A DNA stretch of 44,619 nt from CTSOIL-112 sp049291875 (GTDB lineage Bacteria; Pseudomonadota; Gammaproteobacteria; Burkholderiales; Burkholderiaceae): contig JBATQE010000022.1 in assembly GCA_049291875.1 (NCBI GenBank), forward strand, positions 1 to 44,619. Direction: 5' to 3'. How positions within the stretch are numbered: the stretch's first letter is position 1; each line of letters begins with the position of its first letter. Both the position numbers and the translations under genes were made by a program. The notes under the pieces are model-generated. The model was not told the origin of the DNA. It was given only the letters and a program-made list of their open reading frames with translations, and searched no databases. This document shows positions 44,456-44,619 of this stretch, one piece after another.

Positions 44456-44510
44456 CTTTTATCGTTCAAATTTAGGAAGCTATTTCACACACGCTTGGGA
44501 ACAGCGAAAG
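44432..44510. repeat. Perfect 24-bp inverted repeat encoding THAWEQRK in both arms
   Basis: The arms 44432-44455 and 44487-44510 are perfect reverse complements, each exactly eight codons (THAWEQRK) of an HsdS conserved segment in frame with the TRD-coding sequence that leads away from it. The spacer is 31 bases. Such repeats within hsdS genes are the crossover sites in invertible type I systems. Confidence 0.9.
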
Positions 44511-44619
44511 GCAAAAGAAATATTTATATCTACTTCAGAAAAAAATCATGCCTACTTACCTGTTATATCGGCAACTCAAGATAAGGGTATGGTTTATAGA
44601 GATGATGTAGGTATTGATA
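44487..44619 (+). CDS. hsdS: Type I restriction specificity (HsdS) TRD fragment, runs off the window
   Basis: In the plus-strand frame beginning with THAWEQRK at 44487 the coding continues AKEIFISTSEKNHAYLPVISATQ and DKGMVYRDDVGID to the window edge without a stop. This is a typical HsdS TRD different from the one on the other side of the inverted repeat. Upstream the frame is open through the repeat arm and spacer, but I see no proper start codon with a ribosome binding site, so this too may be a silent donor cassette or the middle of a gene whose 5' part was swapped. Confidence 0.8.

Overview
The window looks like a chromosomal segment of a facultatively anaerobic proteobacterium. The GlnE protein resembles betaproteobacterial versions, for example around its LEHRIQYLNDAQT stretch, so a betaproteobacterium is my best guess; a gammaproteobacterium is not excluded. 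Two AT-richer accessory ends flank a conserved core of moderate GC.

Left edge (1-1748): the 3' end of a cdiA-type contact-dependent inhibition gene with the VENN motif, an out-of-frame continuation of unknown nature, and a decayed IS6-family transposase. Core part 1 (1749-10750): glnE, then a fumarate-respiration block made of rquA (rhodoquinone synthesis), a DASS-family dicarboxylate carrier and an E. coli-type frdABCD operon. A perfect dyad lies about 41.5 bases upstream of the predicted frdA transcription start. Together these genes could take up fumarate or exchange it for succinate, make the low-potential rhodoquinone, and reduce fumarate as terminal acceptor.

Core part 2 (10779-18730): a secreted VWA-domain protein, radA, a set of small metabolic genes (VOC protein, zinc-finger protein, NTF2-like protein), a 2-hydroxychromene-2-carboxylate isomerase-like gene, nth with a Lys/Ala-rich tail, crcB, a 3'-truncated phosphoesterase, a nitroreductase and an SDR. 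Core part 3 (18915-26180): iron handling (ferritin ftn; the efeO-efeB-efeU iron-uptake operon behind a Fur-box-like site), a lipoprotein with two DUF333 repeats, and ushA.

Core part 4 (26214-40105): a nitrate respiration block. narGHJI is followed within 18 bases by a beta-carbonic anhydrase. Upstream lie modB, modA (no modC), a small membrane protein, narK2 and narK1, and the divergent nnrS. The narG leader holds a 9-bp stem-loop and then a terminator-like hairpin that ends only about 20 bases before the start codon, which suggests attenuation.

Right edge (40122-44619): an IS21-family element cuts ogt exactly at the PCHRV active-site codons, and the 5' part of ogt is gone. Beyond it are a tyrosine recombinase and two head-to-head type I restriction specificity (hsdS) cassettes. 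Both cassettes begin with an identical 8-codon THAWEQRK segment that forms a perfect 24-bp inverted repeat. This looks like one end of a phase-variable, invertible hsdS locus that continues past the window.
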